A stretch of DNA of 64,000 bases from positions 1 through 64,000 of the forward strand of contig NZ_JAGQDC010000005.1 of assembly GCF_023282985.1 (NCBI RefSeq), given 5' to 3'. The stretch is from Serratia silvae. GTDB lineage: Bacteria; Pseudomonadota; Gammaproteobacteria; Enterobacterales; Enterobacteriaceae. The position numbers and the translations under genes were made by a program. The notes under the pieces are model-generated. The model did not search any database and was not told the DNA's origin. It saw only the letters and a program-made list of their open reading frames with translations. Below are positions 10,199 to 19,554 of the stretch, one piece after another. Numbering within the stretch: the stretch's first letter is position 1; each line of letters starts with the position of its first letter.

Positions 10199-10303
10199 GT
10201 GAGGGAAAGGTTACATCAAGGGAAATTTTCTTACCGATGGAACCTTTTTGCAGTAATGCTTACCGGAGCTGGATTGATCCCGATCAATTTGCTGATGAAA
10301 AGG

Positions 10304-10789
10304 CTATTTCAACAGGGTTTCAATATGGTCGAACAGGCGCTCGGGTTTGGTGATGGGGGCAAAGCGGGTGATGCGTTCGCCATTGGCGGTGAGTAAGAAT
10401 TTGGTGAAGTTCCACTTGATACGTTGGCTACCTAACAGACCGGGAGCACGGCGTTTTAACTCGCTGAACAGGGGATGCGCCTGCGTGCCGTTGACGTCTA
10501 TCTTGCTAAACAAGGGAAAGCTGACGCCATAGTTGAGGGTGCAGAAGTTGGCAATCTCCAGCGGATTGCCCGGCTCCTGCCCGCCAAACTGATTGCAGGG
10601 AAAGCCCAGCACCATCAACCCGCGTGAGCGATAATACTGCCACAGCTTCTCCAAGCCTGCATACTGCGGGGTAAAGCCACACTTGCTGGCGGTATTGACC
10701 ACCAGGTAGGCTCGCGCCGGAAAGTCGGCCAGCGTTTTATGTTCCCCTTGCAGGGTGATACAGGGAATAGACATCAGTGAGTGGTTCAT
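10304..10789 (-). CDS. btuE: glutathione/thioredoxin peroxidase, BtuE type
   Basis: A 161-residue thioredoxin-fold peroxidase that reduces peroxides. The peroxidatic Cys lies in NTASKCGFTPQY, the second signature is GFPCNQFGGQEPG, and the catalytic Gln/Trp/Asn are in the latter and in KWNFTKFL. It is shorter than E. coli BtuE (183), lacking an insertion before WNFEKFL. ATG 10789 is preferred: GGAG is nine bases upstream; an ORF start at 10843 is unsupported. Position between hem genes and aroH corresponds to btuE's general neighbourhood, but here it is not next to btuCD. Confidence 0.82.
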   Translation of the reverse strand: MNHSLMSIPCITLQGEHKTLADFPARAYLVVNTASKCGFTPQYAGLEKLWQYYRSRGLMVLGFPCNQFGGQEPGNPLEIANFCTLNYGVSFPLFSKIDVNGTQAHPLFSELKRRAPGLLGSQRIKWNFTKFLLTANGERITRFAPITKPERLFDHIETLLK

Positions 10790-10873
10790 GCGCAAAGGCT
10801 CCGGATCGGTGTGGCAATGACGCTGAATGAATAGAGGCAGCATGCAGTGCCCCTATGTAGTGAGATAGCGAGA

Positions 10874-11920
10874 TCAGAAACGGGTATCTACCGCATCGGC
10901 CAGCATGGCCAGCAACTGCTCGCTATCCGACCAGCTCAGGCAAGGATCGGTAATGGATTGGCCGTAGGTTAGGGATTGGCCAGCCACGATCTTCTGCGTG
11001 CCTTCCACCAGGAAGCTTTCTGCCATCACGCCAGCGACGGCCACCGAGCCTGCACGGATCTGTTGGCATACGTTTTCCGCCACTTCCAACTGGCGACGAT
11101 GCAATTTCTGGCAGTTGCCGTGGCTGAAGTCGATCACCAGCTGTTCAGGCAAATCGAACTCGCGCAGGCTATCACAGGCGGCTACCACGTCGGTCGTGTG
11201 ATAGTTTGGCGTTTTGCCGCCGCGCATGATGATATGGCCATAAGGATTGCCGCTGGTCTGGTAAATGGTCATCTGGCCGGTTTTATCTGGCGACAGGAAC
11301 ATATGACCGGCGCGTGCGGCACGGATCGCATCAATGGCGATGCGGGTGTTTCCGTCGGTGCCATTTTTGAAACCGACCGGGCAGGAGAGCGCCGAGGCCA
11401 TTTCACGGTGGATCTGGCTTTCGGTGGTGCGAGCGCCAATCGCGCCCCAGCTGATCAGATCGGCAATATACTGGCCGATCACCATATCCAGGAACTCGGT
11501 CGCCGTTGGCAGGCCAAGCTGGTTCACTGATAATAGCAGCTTGCGCGCCATCTCAATGCCACGGTTGACCTGATAGCTGCCGTCCAGATCGGGATCGGAA
11601 ATCAAGCCTTTCCAGCCCACCACGGTGCGCGGTTTTTCAAAGTAGGTGCGCATCACGATTTCCAGGCGATCCTGATAACGCTCGCGCAGCACGTTAAGGC
11701 GGGTGGCATAGTCCATCGCCGCATCCAGGTCGTGAATGGAGCAGGGGCCAATCACCACCAACAGGCGTTTGTCTTCGCCGGTTAGGATTTTTTCAATACG
11801 TTTGCGTGACGCTGTCACGTTATCGGCTACCGATGCTGAGATCGGCAACTTCTCTGCCAACGCCTGAGGCGTGACCAAGCTGTCGATGCGCGCGGTCCGC
11901 AGTTCATCTGTTTTGTGCAT
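10874..11920 (-). CDS. aroH: 3-deoxy-7-phosphoheptulonate synthase, AroH type
   Basis: The first shikimate-pathway enzyme, condensing PEP and erythrose-4-phosphate. The 348-residue class I enzyme has LLVVIGPCSIHD, MRTYFEKPRTVVGWKGL, GARTTESQIHREMASAL, GFKNGTDGNT and DFSHGNCQK. It starts MHKTDELRTARIDSLVTP and ends DAVDTRF like E. coli AroH, the Trp-inhibited isozyme. The conserved order aroH-ppsR-ppsA supports this rather than AroF or AroG. ATG 11920 follows TTAGAGACAATC. I did not find a CTAG-containing TrpR operator between this gene and ppsR. Confidence 0.9.
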   Translation of the reverse strand: MHKTDELRTARIDSLVTPQALAEKLPISASVADNVTASRKRIEKILTGEDKRLLVVIGPCSIHDLDAAMDYATRLNVLRERYQDRLEIVMRTYFEKPRTVVGWKGLISDPDLDGSYQVNRGIEMARKLLLSVNQLGLPTATEFLDMVIGQYIADLISWGAIGARTTESQIHREMASALSCPVGFKNGTDGNTRIAIDAIRAARAGHMFLSPDKTGQMTIYQTSGNPYGHIIMRGGKTPNYHTTDVVAACDSLREFDLPEQLVIDFSHGNCQKLHRRQLEVAENVCQQIRAGSVAVAGVMAESFLVEGTQKIVAGQSLTYGQSITDPCLSWSDSEQLLAMLADAVDTRF

Positions 11921-12049
11921 GATTGTCTCTAAAACTGTTCTTCGCGACGGCAGGAATACCGGGAAGTGATGGCGATCACAATAACGCAAAAACCGCTGAA
12001 TTCAACCGTAGAGATTGTGATCGGCCGATTAAAACCGGTAAAAAAGCAC

Positions 12050-12085
12050 AAAAAAGGGGGCATAGACAACCATCCGGCCAGCCCC
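12050..12085 (-). terminator. probable terminator of ppsR
   Basis: On the minus strand GGGGC and GCCCC pair around a long loop just after the ppsR stop and are followed by TTTTTT. The stem is short, so this is tentative. Confidence 0.4.
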
Positions 12086-12091
12086 TACCTA

Positions 12092-12913
12092 TCAGAACAT
12101 CCGCCGACTCATACCGAGGATATCGAGGATTTTGGTGGAGATCTCCTCCACCGAATAGTTGGTGGTATTGAGATAGCGGATCTGGTTTTTGCGAAACAGC
12201 GCTTCCACTTCGGCAACTTCCATCCTGCATTGGCGCGGGGAAGAGTAGCGGCTGTTTTCACGGCGTTCTTCACGGATCGCCGTTAACCGCTCTGGATTAA
12301 TGGTCAACCCAAATAATTTATGTTGAAACGGTTTTAGCGCGGCGGGTAGCTGCAAATTATCCATATCATCGGCCGTAAACGGATAATTGGCCGCGCGGAT
12401 ACCAAATTGCATCGCCAGATACAGGCTGGTGGGGGTTTTGCCGCAGCGGGATACGCCGAGCAGGATCACCTGCGCCTGATCGAGATTGCGCAGCGATATG
12501 CCGTCATCATGGGCCAGGGTGTATTCAATGGCCGCAATGCGGGCGTCATACTTGCCCAGGTTGTTTTCGGTCAGCCCGTGGGTGCGATTAGGTACCGGCG
12601 TTGGATCCACCGCTAATTCCCCCTGTAGCGGGCCGACCAGCGCTTGCACGATATCCTGGCAGAACCCTTCACTCTGGGTGATCACCTGGCGTACTTCTGG
12701 TGAGATAATCGAGTAGAACACCAGTGGGCGCACCCCGGTCTGCTGGTAAATATCATTGATCTGCTGGCATACGCCCCGCGCACGCGCTTCGGTTTCCACA
12801 AAGGGCAGAGTGAAAGTGGTGGCCTTGACGGGAAACTGTGACAGCACCGCATGTCCCAAAACTTCGGCGGTAATGGCCGTGCCATCCGAGATATAAAAAA
12901 CGCTTCTTTCCAC
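12092..12913 (-). CDS. ppsR: PEP synthetase regulatory kinase/pyrophosphorylase
   Basis: A 273-residue DUF299 bifunctional enzyme. It uses ADP to phosphorylate a threonine of PpsA (inactivation) and Pi to remove it. The P-loop-like [16 protein letters not shown] is near residue 153, and [23 protein letters not shown] opens the protein. A GTG start at 12913 is chosen: AAGGAG lies six bases before it and the protein then begins [11 protein letters not shown] as in Yersinia homologues; the longer ATG-initiated frame to 12970 adds a non-conserved leader. It is divergent from its target ppsA across a 471-bp control region. Confidence 0.92.
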   Translation of the reverse strand: MERSVFYISDGTAITAEVLGHAVLSQFPVKATTFTLPFVETEARARGVCQQINDIYQQTGVRPLVFYSIISPEVRQVITQSEGFCQDIVQALVGPLQGELAVDPTPVPNRTHGLTENNLGKYDARIAAIEYTLAHDDGISLRNLDQAQVILLGVSRCGKTPTSLYLAMQFGIRAANYPFTADDMDNLQLPAALKPFQHKLFGLTINPERLTAIREERRENSRYSSPRQCRMEVAEVEALFRKNQIRYLNTTNYSVEEISTKILDILGMSRRMF

Positions 12914-13198
12914 CCATGACTCCTTAATGCCTGCAACGACTGATAGCAACATCATGGTCTGCATACCCACTTACGGTAAAGAGGGGGGCAGAAATTTTGT
13001 GACAATGGGAATAATTCGCGGCAATAAATATAGGTAATAAAACATTATTTCATTTTTAATAAAATCAAGAGTGCTATTTCATCTACGTTCTTCGACGCAA
13101 ATTGACGTTATTTTCGTCAAATCAATGACTAAAAATACGGGTATTTAAGCAAAAGTTTAAATAATGCATAATTTGTTGAATTACAACCCGTTAGCCAT

Positions 13199-13216
13199 TT
13201 AGGGAACGATCCCTAA
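13199..13216. promoter_or_regulatory. perfect inverted repeat upstream of ppsA
   Basis: TTAGGGA-ACGA-TCCCTAA is a 7-bp perfect inverted repeat in the otherwise AT-rich ppsR-ppsA gap, about 170 bp before the ppsA ATG. It could be an operator or small RNA hairpin; no regulator is assigned. Apart from this and the Cra-like site, I see nothing definite in 12914-13384. Confidence 0.4.
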
Positions 13217-13263
13217 TAAAAGGGTGCCCGATGGAATTCTCTTAATTGCTATTTTCTTCATTG

Positions 13264-13279
13264 GCTTGATCGATTCACC
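13264..13279. promoter_or_regulatory. Cra (FruR)-like site upstream of ppsA
   Basis: GCTTGATCGATTCACC matches the Cra consensus GCTGAATCGATTCAGC at 13 of 16 positions. In E. coli, Cra activates ppsA from an upstream site. It lies ~105 bp before the ATG. Confidence 0.6.
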
Positions 13280-13384
13280 TGTCCATTGTCTATGGATCAT
13301 TGTGCTAGTGTGGGTGGGTGCCGTTTTTGCGGTACGAGTCAAAAATCCGTCAATACCCTACTGATAGCAATAAGGATTGTCTCG

Positions 13385-15760
13385 ATGTCTAACAATGGCC
13401 CAGACTTGCGTAATGTGCTTTGGTACAACCAGCTTGGCATGCACGACGTTGACCGTGTCGGTGGCAAAAATGCCTCCCTCGGTGAAATGATCACCAATCT
13501 CTCCGATTTGGGCGTGGCCGTACCCAACGGTTTTGCCACCACCGCCCAGGCATTTAACGATTTTCTTGAGCAAAGTGGGGTTAACCAGCGCATTTATCAG
13601 CTGCTGGACCAGACTGACGTTGACGATATTGCTCAACTGTCCAAGGCCGGTGCGCAAATTCGCCAATGGGTGATCGATACGCCTTTCCATGCGGAATTTG
13701 AACGTGAAATTACGCTGGCGTACCAGCAACTGTCCGGGGGTGAAAGCGAAGCCTCCTTTGCTGTGCGCTCTTCCGCCACGGCCGAAGATATGCCAGACGC
13801 CTCGTTTGCTGGCCAGCAAGAAACCTTCCTCAACGTACAGGGCATTGATGCGGTGATGGTGGCGATCAAACACGTCTTCGCCTCACTGTTTAACGATCGG
13901 GCAATCTCTTACCGTGTACATCAGGGTTATGATCACCGTGGCGTGGCGCTTTCCGCCGGTGTACAGCGTATGGTGCGCTCCGACCTTGCCTCCTCTGGGG
14001 TCATGTTTACCATTGATACCGAGTCCGGCTTTGATCAGGTGGTGTTTATTACCTCGGCGTTTGGCCTAGGGGAAATGGTGGTTCAAGGGGCGGTCAACCC
14101 GGATGAGTTCTATGTGCATAAACCGACGCTGCTGAAGGGCAAGCCGGCCATTGTGCGCCGCAACCTTGGTTCGAAGAAAATCCGCATGGTGTACGCACCT
14201 TCACAGGATCACGGCAAGCAGGTACGTATCGAAGATGTGCCAGAAGCGCAACGCAATCGTTTCTCTTTGACCGATGATGAAGTTCAGGCACTGGCGCATC
14301 AGGCATTGCTGATCGAAAAACACTATGGCCGCCCGATGGATATCGAGTGGGCCAAAGACGGTCACACTGGCAAGCTGCTGATTGTCCAAGCGCGGCCAGA
14401 AACTGTGCGCTCCAATGAGCAGGTGATGGAGCGCTACCAACTGAACGGTAACAGTTCCGTGCTGGTGGAAGGACGAGCCATTGGGCATCGCATTGGGGCT
14501 GGCCCGGTGAAGGTCATCCACGACATCAGCGAAATGGATCGCATTGAGCCGGGCGACGTATTGGTCACCGACATGACCGACCCGGATTGGGAGCCGATCA
14601 TGAAGAAGGCGGCAGCGATCGTGACCAACCGCGGCGGGCGTACCTGCCATGCGGCGATCATCGCCCGTGAACTGGGGATCCCAGCCGTCGTAGGCTGTGG
14701 CCACGCAACAGACCTGCTGAAAGAAGGGCAGAAAGTCACCGTTTCCTGTGCTGAAGGCGACACTGGCTTTGTCTACAGCGACATGCTGGAGTTCAGCGTG
14801 CAAAGCTCGGAAGTCACTGAACTGCCAGAACTCCCGTTGAAGATCATGATGAACGTTGGTAACCCAGACCGTGCGTTCGACTTCGCTCGTTTGCCAAATG
14901 AAGGCGTGGGGCTGGCCCGGTTGGAGTTTATTATCAACCGTATGATCGGCGTACATCCGCGTGCCCTGTTGGAATTCGACCAGCAAACCCCAGAGCTGCA
15001 GGCAGAAATCAAGACGTTGATGCTGGGCTATGACGATCCGGTCGAATTCTATGTCGGTCGTTTGACCGAAGGGATCGCTACGTTGGGTGCCGCATTCTGG
15101 CCGAAGCGGGTGATCGTGCGCCTTTCCGATTTCAAATCTAACGAATACGCTAACCTGGTCGGCGGCGAGAAGTATGAACCGCACGAAGAAAATCCGATGC
15201 TTGGTTTCCGTGGCGCGGGTCGTTACGTGGCGGATAGCTTCCGCGACTGCTTCGCCATGGAATGTGCTGCAATGAAGCGGGTACGTAATGATATGGGGCT
15301 GACCAACGTTGAGGTGATGGTGCCGTTTGTGCGTACCGTGGCTCAGGCGGAGGCCGTAGTAGCAGAGTTGGAGCGTCAGGGGCTGAAGCGCGGCGAGAAC
15401 GGGCTGAAAGTAATCATGATGTGCGAGATCCCGTCCAACGCCTTGCTGGCCGATCGGTTCCTTGAGCACTTCGATGGTTTCTCTATCGGCTCCAACGATA
15501 TGACGCAGCTAACGTTGGGGCTGGATCGCGATTCCGGCGTGGTCTCTGAACTGTTTGACGAGCGCAATGAGGCGGTCAAGGCGCTGCTTTCCATGGCGAT
15601 CCAGGCGGCCAAGCGTCATGGCAAATATGTCGGTATCTGTGGGCAAGGCCCGTCAGACCATGCAGACTTTGCCGAGTGGCTGATGGATCAGGGGATTGAT
15701 AGCCTGTCGCTTAACCCGGATACCGTGGTGCAGACTTGGGTTAATTTGTCACAAAGATAG
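13385..15760 (+). CDS. ppsA: phosphoenolpyruvate synthase
   Basis: Converts pyruvate + ATP + water to PEP + AMP + Pi, the entry to gluconeogenesis from three-carbon compounds. The 791-residue protein has an N-terminal ATP-grasp domain ([30 protein letters not shown]), a central phosphohistidine domain ([18 protein letters not shown], catalytic His about residue 422) and a C-terminal PEP/pyruvate TIM barrel ([27 protein letters not shown]). ATG 13385 follows AAGGA and gives the family start; an upstream frame to 13286 is not conserved. Regulated post-translationally by PpsR across the divergent promoter and probably by Cra. Confidence 0.95.
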   Translation: MSNNGPDLRNVLWYNQLGMHDVDRVGGKNASLGEMITNLSDLGVAVPNGFATTAQAFNDFLEQSGVNQRIYQLLDQTDVDDIAQLSKAGAQIRQWVIDTPFHAEFEREITLAYQQLSGGESEASFAVRSSATAEDMPDASFAGQQETFLNVQGIDAVMVAIKHVFASLFNDRAISYRVHQGYDHRGVALSAGVQRMVRSDLASSGVMFTIDTESGFDQVVFITSAFGLGEMVVQGAVNPDEFYVHKPTLLKGKPAIVRRNLGSKKIRMVYAPSQDHGKQVRIEDVPEAQRNRFSLTDDEVQALAHQALLIEKHYGRPMDIEWAKDGHTGKLLIVQARPETVRSNEQVMERYQLNGNSSVLVEGRAIGHRIGAGPVKVIHDISEMDRIEPGDVLVTDMTDPDWEPIMKKAAAIVTNRGGRTCHAAIIARELGIPAVVGCGHATDLLKEGQKVTVSCAEGDTGFVYSDMLEFSVQSSEVTELPELPLKIMMNVGNPDRAFDFARLPNEGVGLARLEFIINRMIGVHPRALLEFDQQTPELQAEIKTLMLGYDDPVEFYVGRLTEGIATLGAAFWPKRVIVRLSDFKSNEYANLVGGEKYEPHEENPMLGFRGAGRYVADSFRDCFAMECAAMKRVRNDMGLTNVEVMVPFVRTVAQAEAVVAELERQGLKRGENGLKVIMMCEIPSNALLADRFLEHFDGFSIGSNDMTQLTLGLDRDSGVVSELFDERNEAVKALLSMAIQAAKRHGKYVGICGQGPSDHADFAEWLMDQGIDSLSLNPDTVVQTWVNLSQR

Positions 15761-15764
15761 TTGT

Positions 15765-15788
15765 AGGGGCGCTGCCTGCAGCGCCCCT
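15765..15788. repeat. GC-rich palindrome after ppsA (REP-like)
   Basis: AGGGGCGCTG-CCTG-CAGCGCCCCT is a 10-bp perfect stem immediately after the ppsA stop. It has no T-run and its TAGGGGCGC start is shared with the repeat at 52383. It looks like a short extragenic palindrome that would protect mRNA ends. Confidence 0.5.
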
Positions 15789-15824
15789 CAAGTTAAGTAA
15801 CATGGCTACTTTGTCATCAATTGC

Positions 15825-15853
15825 AAACCGCCAGCTAAACCTGGTGGTTTTTT
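15825..15853 (+). terminator. rho-independent terminator of ppsA
   Basis: AAACCGCCAG and CTGGTGGTTT form a 10-bp stem (one G-U pair) with a six-base loop, followed by six T. Confidence 0.8.
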
Positions 15854-15875
15854 ATATTGTTTGGCTATTTTGCAT

Positions 15876-15997
15876 AAAAAAAAGCCCATCATAAGACGGG
15901 CAAAGACTACACACAGCAATTCAGAGATTCGGGGTTACCTTGTTAGATGACTTGTCTGGAAGGCAACGTCTGGAAAACAATGATTTTCAGCAAGAAT
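15876..15997 (-). ncRNA. rprA: RprA small regulatory RNA
   Basis: The minus strand contains GAATTGCTGTGTGTAGTC followed by TTTGCCC, a variable loop and GATGGGCTTTTTTTT, the diagnostic 3' half and terminator of E. coli RprA. Its 5' part differs in sequence but still folds: GTTGCCTT and AAGGTAAC can pair. RprA is an Hfq-binding sRNA that activates rpoS translation and links the Rcs envelope-stress system to other targets. A TATAAA box at about 16003-16008 places the 5' end near 15997, giving ~120 nt. The 3' end is certain, the 5' end is inferred. As in E. coli it lies next to ydiK. Confidence 0.85.
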
Positions 15998-16034
15998 AGA
16001 GTTTTATACTAGGCAGTTATCTGGCGCACGTCAT

Positions 16035-16048
16035 TAAGAATCATCTCA
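16035..16048. promoter_or_regulatory. RcsB box-like site upstream of rprA
   Basis: TAAGAATCATCTCA resembles the RcsAB/RcsB box (TAAGAATATTCCTA type) and sits about 40-50 bp before the proposed rprA start. RcsB activates rprA in E. coli from a comparable position. Between this site and the ydiK stop (16049-16214) I see nothing else definite. Confidence 0.55.
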
Positions 16049-16214
16049 ATAAAACAGCCTGGATTATACGGGCTCATTGCAATAAACAGGTATTTTAATG
16101 GTATCTATTATTGCAGCAGCTAAGTCAGCAGAATAATTATTGGGGGCGATACGGTGGAGGAAGAAAATATTCGGGTTAATCGCCCGCCCAGTGGATGAGC
16201 AGGCGATGCAGGGA

Positions 16215-17315
16215 TCACTGCTGTTCTAAATCTTTGGCGACTTCGTCCAGATCGGCGGTGGGTTCCGGCGCTTCGTTTATCCAGGCGCTAAGCAACCGAT
16301 AAGAGACCGCCAGTACGACAGGGCCGATAAACAAACCAATCATCCCGAAGGACAGCAGGCCACCGATAACGCCTGACAAGATCAGAATCAATGGCAGATC
16401 GGCACCCATGCGGATTAGCGCCGGGCGCAGGAAGTTATCCAGCGTTCCGACCACGCAGCTCCACACCAATAGCACGGTGCCCCAGGTGGTGTCACCGGTC
16501 CAGTACAGCCAGATAATGGCCGGGATCAAGACCAGCAATGGCCCCAGTTGGGCCACGCAGAAGATGAACATCAGTACGCTCAGCAAGGTGGCGGCAGGAA
16601 TGCCAGCAACGGCCAAGCCAATGCCACCCAATATGGATTGCACCAACGCCGTCACCACCACGCCCAACGCTACCGCACGGATCGCTTGCCCGGCCAGTAA
16701 CACGGCCGCGTCGCCCCTGTTGGAGGCAAGGCGCACGGCAAAATGGCGGATCGCCATACCGACCTGCTCACCTCGGGCGTACAGCAAGGCGCTGAACAGT
16801 AACATCAGCGCACAGTGCATCAGGAAACGGCCAATATGCGCCGCCTGGGCAACAAACCAGGTGGCGGTTTGGCCGAAGTAAGGCTGTATTTTGGCTATCA
16901 GGGCGTTGCCACCAGTGTTCACCAGCAGGTGATAGCTGTTATAAAGTTTTTGCCCAATTAGCGGGGTAGAGCGAAGCCACTCCAATTGCGGAACGTGGAA
17001 CTGGCCCGGCGCGTTCACCCACGCCACGATGGGAGCACTGTTATCCACCACGCTGCTGACCAGCAGGGCAATAGGCAGTACAAACAGCAAGAGCAGTAGG
17101 ACGGTCATCACCAGCACAGCTAGCGACCGACGACCCCATAGCAGATGTTGTAGCTTAATCAACACTGGCCAGGTGGCGATCACCACCATAGAGGCCCAGG
17201 CAAAACCCAAAATAAACGGTTGAACGACCCAAAAGCTGGCGACGATCAGAATGGCGATAAACAGCACGCCAAAAATTATCGTCGGTAAATCGTAGCGGCG
17301 TTGCGGTTGTGTCAT
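16215..17315 (-). CDS. ydiK: AI-2E family membrane protein YdiK
   Basis: A 366-residue inner-membrane protein with about seven or eight hydrophobic segments. It opens with QPQRRYDLPTIIFGVLFIAILIVASFWVVQPF and keeps the family's C-terminal block, GTLDNFLRPALIRMGADLPLILILSGVIGGLLSFGMIGLFIGPVVLA (given here as the region near residues 285-335). The AI-2E transporter superfamily is named after TqsA; the substrate of YdiK is not established. It is the last backbone gene before the fimbrial island and neighbours rprA as in E. coli. Confidence 0.87.
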   Translation of the reverse strand: MTQPQRRYDLPTIIFGVLFIAILIVASFWVVQPFILGFAWASMVVIATWPVLIKLQHLLWGRRSLAVLVMTVLLLLLFVLPIALLVSSVVDNSAPIVAWVNAPGQFHVPQLEWLRSTPLIGQKLYNSYHLLVNTGGNALIAKIQPYFGQTATWFVAQAAHIGRFLMHCALMLLFSALLYARGEQVGMAIRHFAVRLASNRGDAAVLLAGQAIRAVALGVVVTALVQSILGGIGLAVAGIPAATLLSVLMFIFCVAQLGPLLVLIPAIIWLYWTGDTTWGTVLLVWSCVVGTLDNFLRPALIRMGADLPLILILSGVIGGLLSFGMIGLFIGPVVLAVSYRLLSAWINEAPEPTADLDEVAKDLEQQ

Positions 17316-17773
17316 GAATGCGTTTTCATCCTAGTTGGTTAAATCCTGAGTACCCTTTTATCATCGAGCATTTTTGGCAATTTTCACAGCATGGTGCAAG
17401 CATCAGCATAAATTATACCCCGTTGCCGTTGTATTGACTGCACAAGCTCACTCAGCCACTCGGTAGGCTATTCGCCTGGGAACGATAAGTTTACACGGCT
17501 AAGTGTTGTGGGTAACTAAGCTGTCAGTAACAATCGGTAAGAAAGGGGGGGGGAAGTTATGTGTGATAGTTTGGAGAGAAGGGAGCACTACAAAAAGTGT
17601 TGAACGTCGGTAGGGGGTAAGGCCCATATCTATGGGCCAAATAGCTCAGGGTAGTCAACCAAGAGGTATTGGTGTGGCGCTATCATTGTCAATGGTGCCA
17701 TGGGCGCTGCCCTGAACCGACGGCCAACTGGGGCGAAGTGGTCAATATGCCCGCGACGTGCTGGGAGAGACAG
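17316..17773. other. intergenic DNA between ydiK and the fimbrial operon end
   Basis: No convincing gene. It contains a perfect palindrome GGCCCATA-TC-TATGGGCC at 17621-17638 that could act as a transcription terminator core for the minus-strand fimbrial operon, though no T-run follows on either side, and runs of G near 17547. This stretch marks the left border of the AT-rich island. Confidence 0.5.
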
Positions 17774-18277
17774 TTATTCATAGTAAATCGTATAATGTAG
17801 TACTCTGCTGAATGCACCTGGTATAATCGTTCCTGTTTTCACTAGGTAAGCCGAAAATAAAAGATGATTATCTCCGGTAATGATTTTCTGGCCACCCGAT
17901 TTTCTGCCAAAGTAAATTGGAGCCCCTTTACCATCAAGAAGACTTAATGCAATACCTCTGACTCCCTGAACCGGGATAGCAGAACCTGACGCGCCTGCCC
18001 CGACTTGGTCAAATACGATCCGAGCTATTCTATCTGATGCATTGCACCCATAGAGGTTTATCGTAAAACTGATGGGGGAGGACCTCCCCCGTGCATCAAG
18101 TTCTGCGCTTGAAACTTCACCCATATGTACGGCCTGATCGTCGTCACCGACCACAATGTTACATGTTGCAATGGTGATCATGCCGGTAAAGTTAGTTTTA
18201 CTGGATGCAGAAATCTCGGCGTGGCTGGTTGTTATAAAAAAAGATAGGCATAAAAAAAGTAAACTTTTACCGTTCAT
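17774..18277 (-). CDS. minor fimbrial subunit, last gene of the operon
   Basis: A secreted pilin of about 167 residues. The signal peptide ends SHA|EISASS. The mature part has the pilin pattern: NFTGMITIATCNIVV at the start, a second Cys in INLYGCNA (one disulphide), VQGVRGIALSLLD in the middle, NHLLFSAYLVKTGTI and a C-terminal alternating strand ending HYTIYYE for chaperone contact. It sits downstream of the adhesin gene, 40 bp away, where many operons have already ended. ATG 18277 gives a compact signal peptide; ATGs at 18286 and 18307 are possible. It may be an adaptor or terminator of fibre growth. Function inferred. Confidence 0.78.
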   Translation of the reverse strand: MNGKSLLFLCLSFFITTSHAEISASSKTNFTGMITIATCNIVVGDDDQAVHMGEVSSAELDARGRSSPISFTINLYGCNASDRIARIVFDQVGAGASGSAIPVQGVRGIALSLLDGKGAPIYFGRKSGGQKIITGDNHLLFSAYLVKTGTIIPGAFSRVLHYTIYYE

Positions 18278-18316
18278 CGTCAACATCCATGCATAAGTGA
18301 GAGGCAATGTGAATAC

Positions 18317-19516
18317 TCATGGCATTTTTACCTCAAAAGTCAATACTTGACTGTATTGGCCACCTTTAATTTTTTTTATATCTTGCGTGGTTGCTGATAT
18401 TTCAGCCCGGATCCTTTTGCTTTCGCTGATAGAACTAATATCTTTAATAAAACCTGTGTATTCATGGTTGAATTGCAAATAGGTTCCTTTGTCTAAGTCA
18501 TACAGTCTTAAACCAATACCTTGTGCAGCACCTGAACTGTGGTTGATCCCCCAAAAAGTTGAGTTTATCGAGTAACCCCCCTCGGTTTTTATTTTTCCGG
18601 GGAGATTATATATACTGCCCAGGCAAAGACTCGACTGTTCCGGTCCTTTTATCGCCGTTAGCGTAAAGTCTTCAACACGTACTCTATTACGACTAAGATC
18701 GTCGGAGGATATGGGTTGAAATGTTACAGTGTCAGGGGTCTTGACAGTAAGTGTACACTTTAATGGTTTGGGTCTGTCCGGAGGAGGGCGTACTGAACCA
18801 CCGCTAGAGTAACATTTGTCGGTTAGTAAACCACAAATCTCTAAATAATCGAAACCTTGAGTCCAGCCAGGTTCATTGGTGTCTGCTTTTACGCCAAAAG
18901 TACCTAGAGTGTTCATAAGATCATAACCGACTTCTTTACCTGCTGGAAATTTACGGAGTATTGGTCGTATAGATAGCGTAATGGTTATATTTTTAGCATA
19001 TCGTGGTATGGCTGTCTCGAAACTTTCACAGCCTTTTTTACAGGGTGCTACCGTCTCATCCAGCCATGTCACATTATTATCTATATCCATCTTTTCGATA
19101 TTACTAATGGTTTTCTGCCTGGATAGTCCTGAGACCGTCATGGTTAAATTACTCCAGGTAGTTACTGTGTTAATTGCAGATAAAGTGAAGGTAGGTTGGA
19201 ATTCATATGACACTTTTGTTGATTTATCCCCAGAATTTATACAGGTAACAGAGGTTTGTATTGATGTGCTAAAAACACGATTAGGTATATTTACGTAATC
19301 TTTATAGCTACACTCAGTCTCACCTTCTGTATTTTTCCAGCAGGTATCTGTCTCTCTGGTATAGTAAGCTGCGCTTTGTATCATTTGTTCAAAAGGTTGA
19401 TGTAAATTAATTGTAGATCTTGGATCAAGGTCGCACGATAAGTGGGCCTCTGCCAAAACTAGGGTAGGTAATAATTGCCATGCGGCAATAAAGATAAAGA
19501 GTATATATTTTGCCAT
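18317..19516 (-). CDS. two-domain fimbrial tip adhesin, Cys-rich receptor domain
   Basis: A 399-residue secreted protein with signal peptide ending TLVLA. Residues ~25-240 form a domain with about eight cysteines (SCDLD, DTCWK, TECSY, VTCIN, APCKKGC, EICG, DKCYS). A proline-rich linker (SVRPPPDRPKP) joins it to a C-terminal pilin domain with its own Cys pair (LKCTLTV, SLCLGS), a GIGLRLYD strand and the closing donor-strand motif YSQVLTFEVKMP. This lectin domain plus pilin domain architecture is that of tip adhesins such as PapG, FimH and MrpH. I cannot match the N-terminal domain to a known adhesin, and its receptor is unknown. AT-rich gene, unlike the backbone. Confidence 0.75.
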   Translation of the reverse strand: MAKYILFIFIAAWQLLPTLVLAEAHLSCDLDPRSTINLHQPFEQMIQSAAYYTRETDTCWKNTEGETECSYKDYVNIPNRVFSTSIQTSVTCINSGDKSTKVSYEFQPTFTLSAINTVTTWSNLTMTVSGLSRQKTISNIEKMDIDNNVTWLDETVAPCKKGCESFETAIPRYAKNITITLSIRPILRKFPAGKEVGYDLMNTLGTFGVKADTNEPGWTQGFDYLEICGLLTDKCYSSGGSVRPPPDRPKPLKCTLTVKTPDTVTFQPISSDDLSRNRVRVEDFTLTAIKGPEQSSLCLGSIYNLPGKIKTEGGYSINSTFWGINHSSGAAQGIGLRLYDLDKGTYLQFNHEYTGFIKDISSISESKRIRAEISATTQDIKKIKGGQYSQVLTFEVKMP

Positions 19517-19554
19517 TTTATAAGAACCTTAATCCTAATATTGTTAACGTATTG

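Noticed and set aside
14201-15469. A 422-codon open frame antisense to ppsA
   Set aside because: It mirrors the codon structure of ppsA, has no ribosome-binding site or family pattern, and is a shadow frame.
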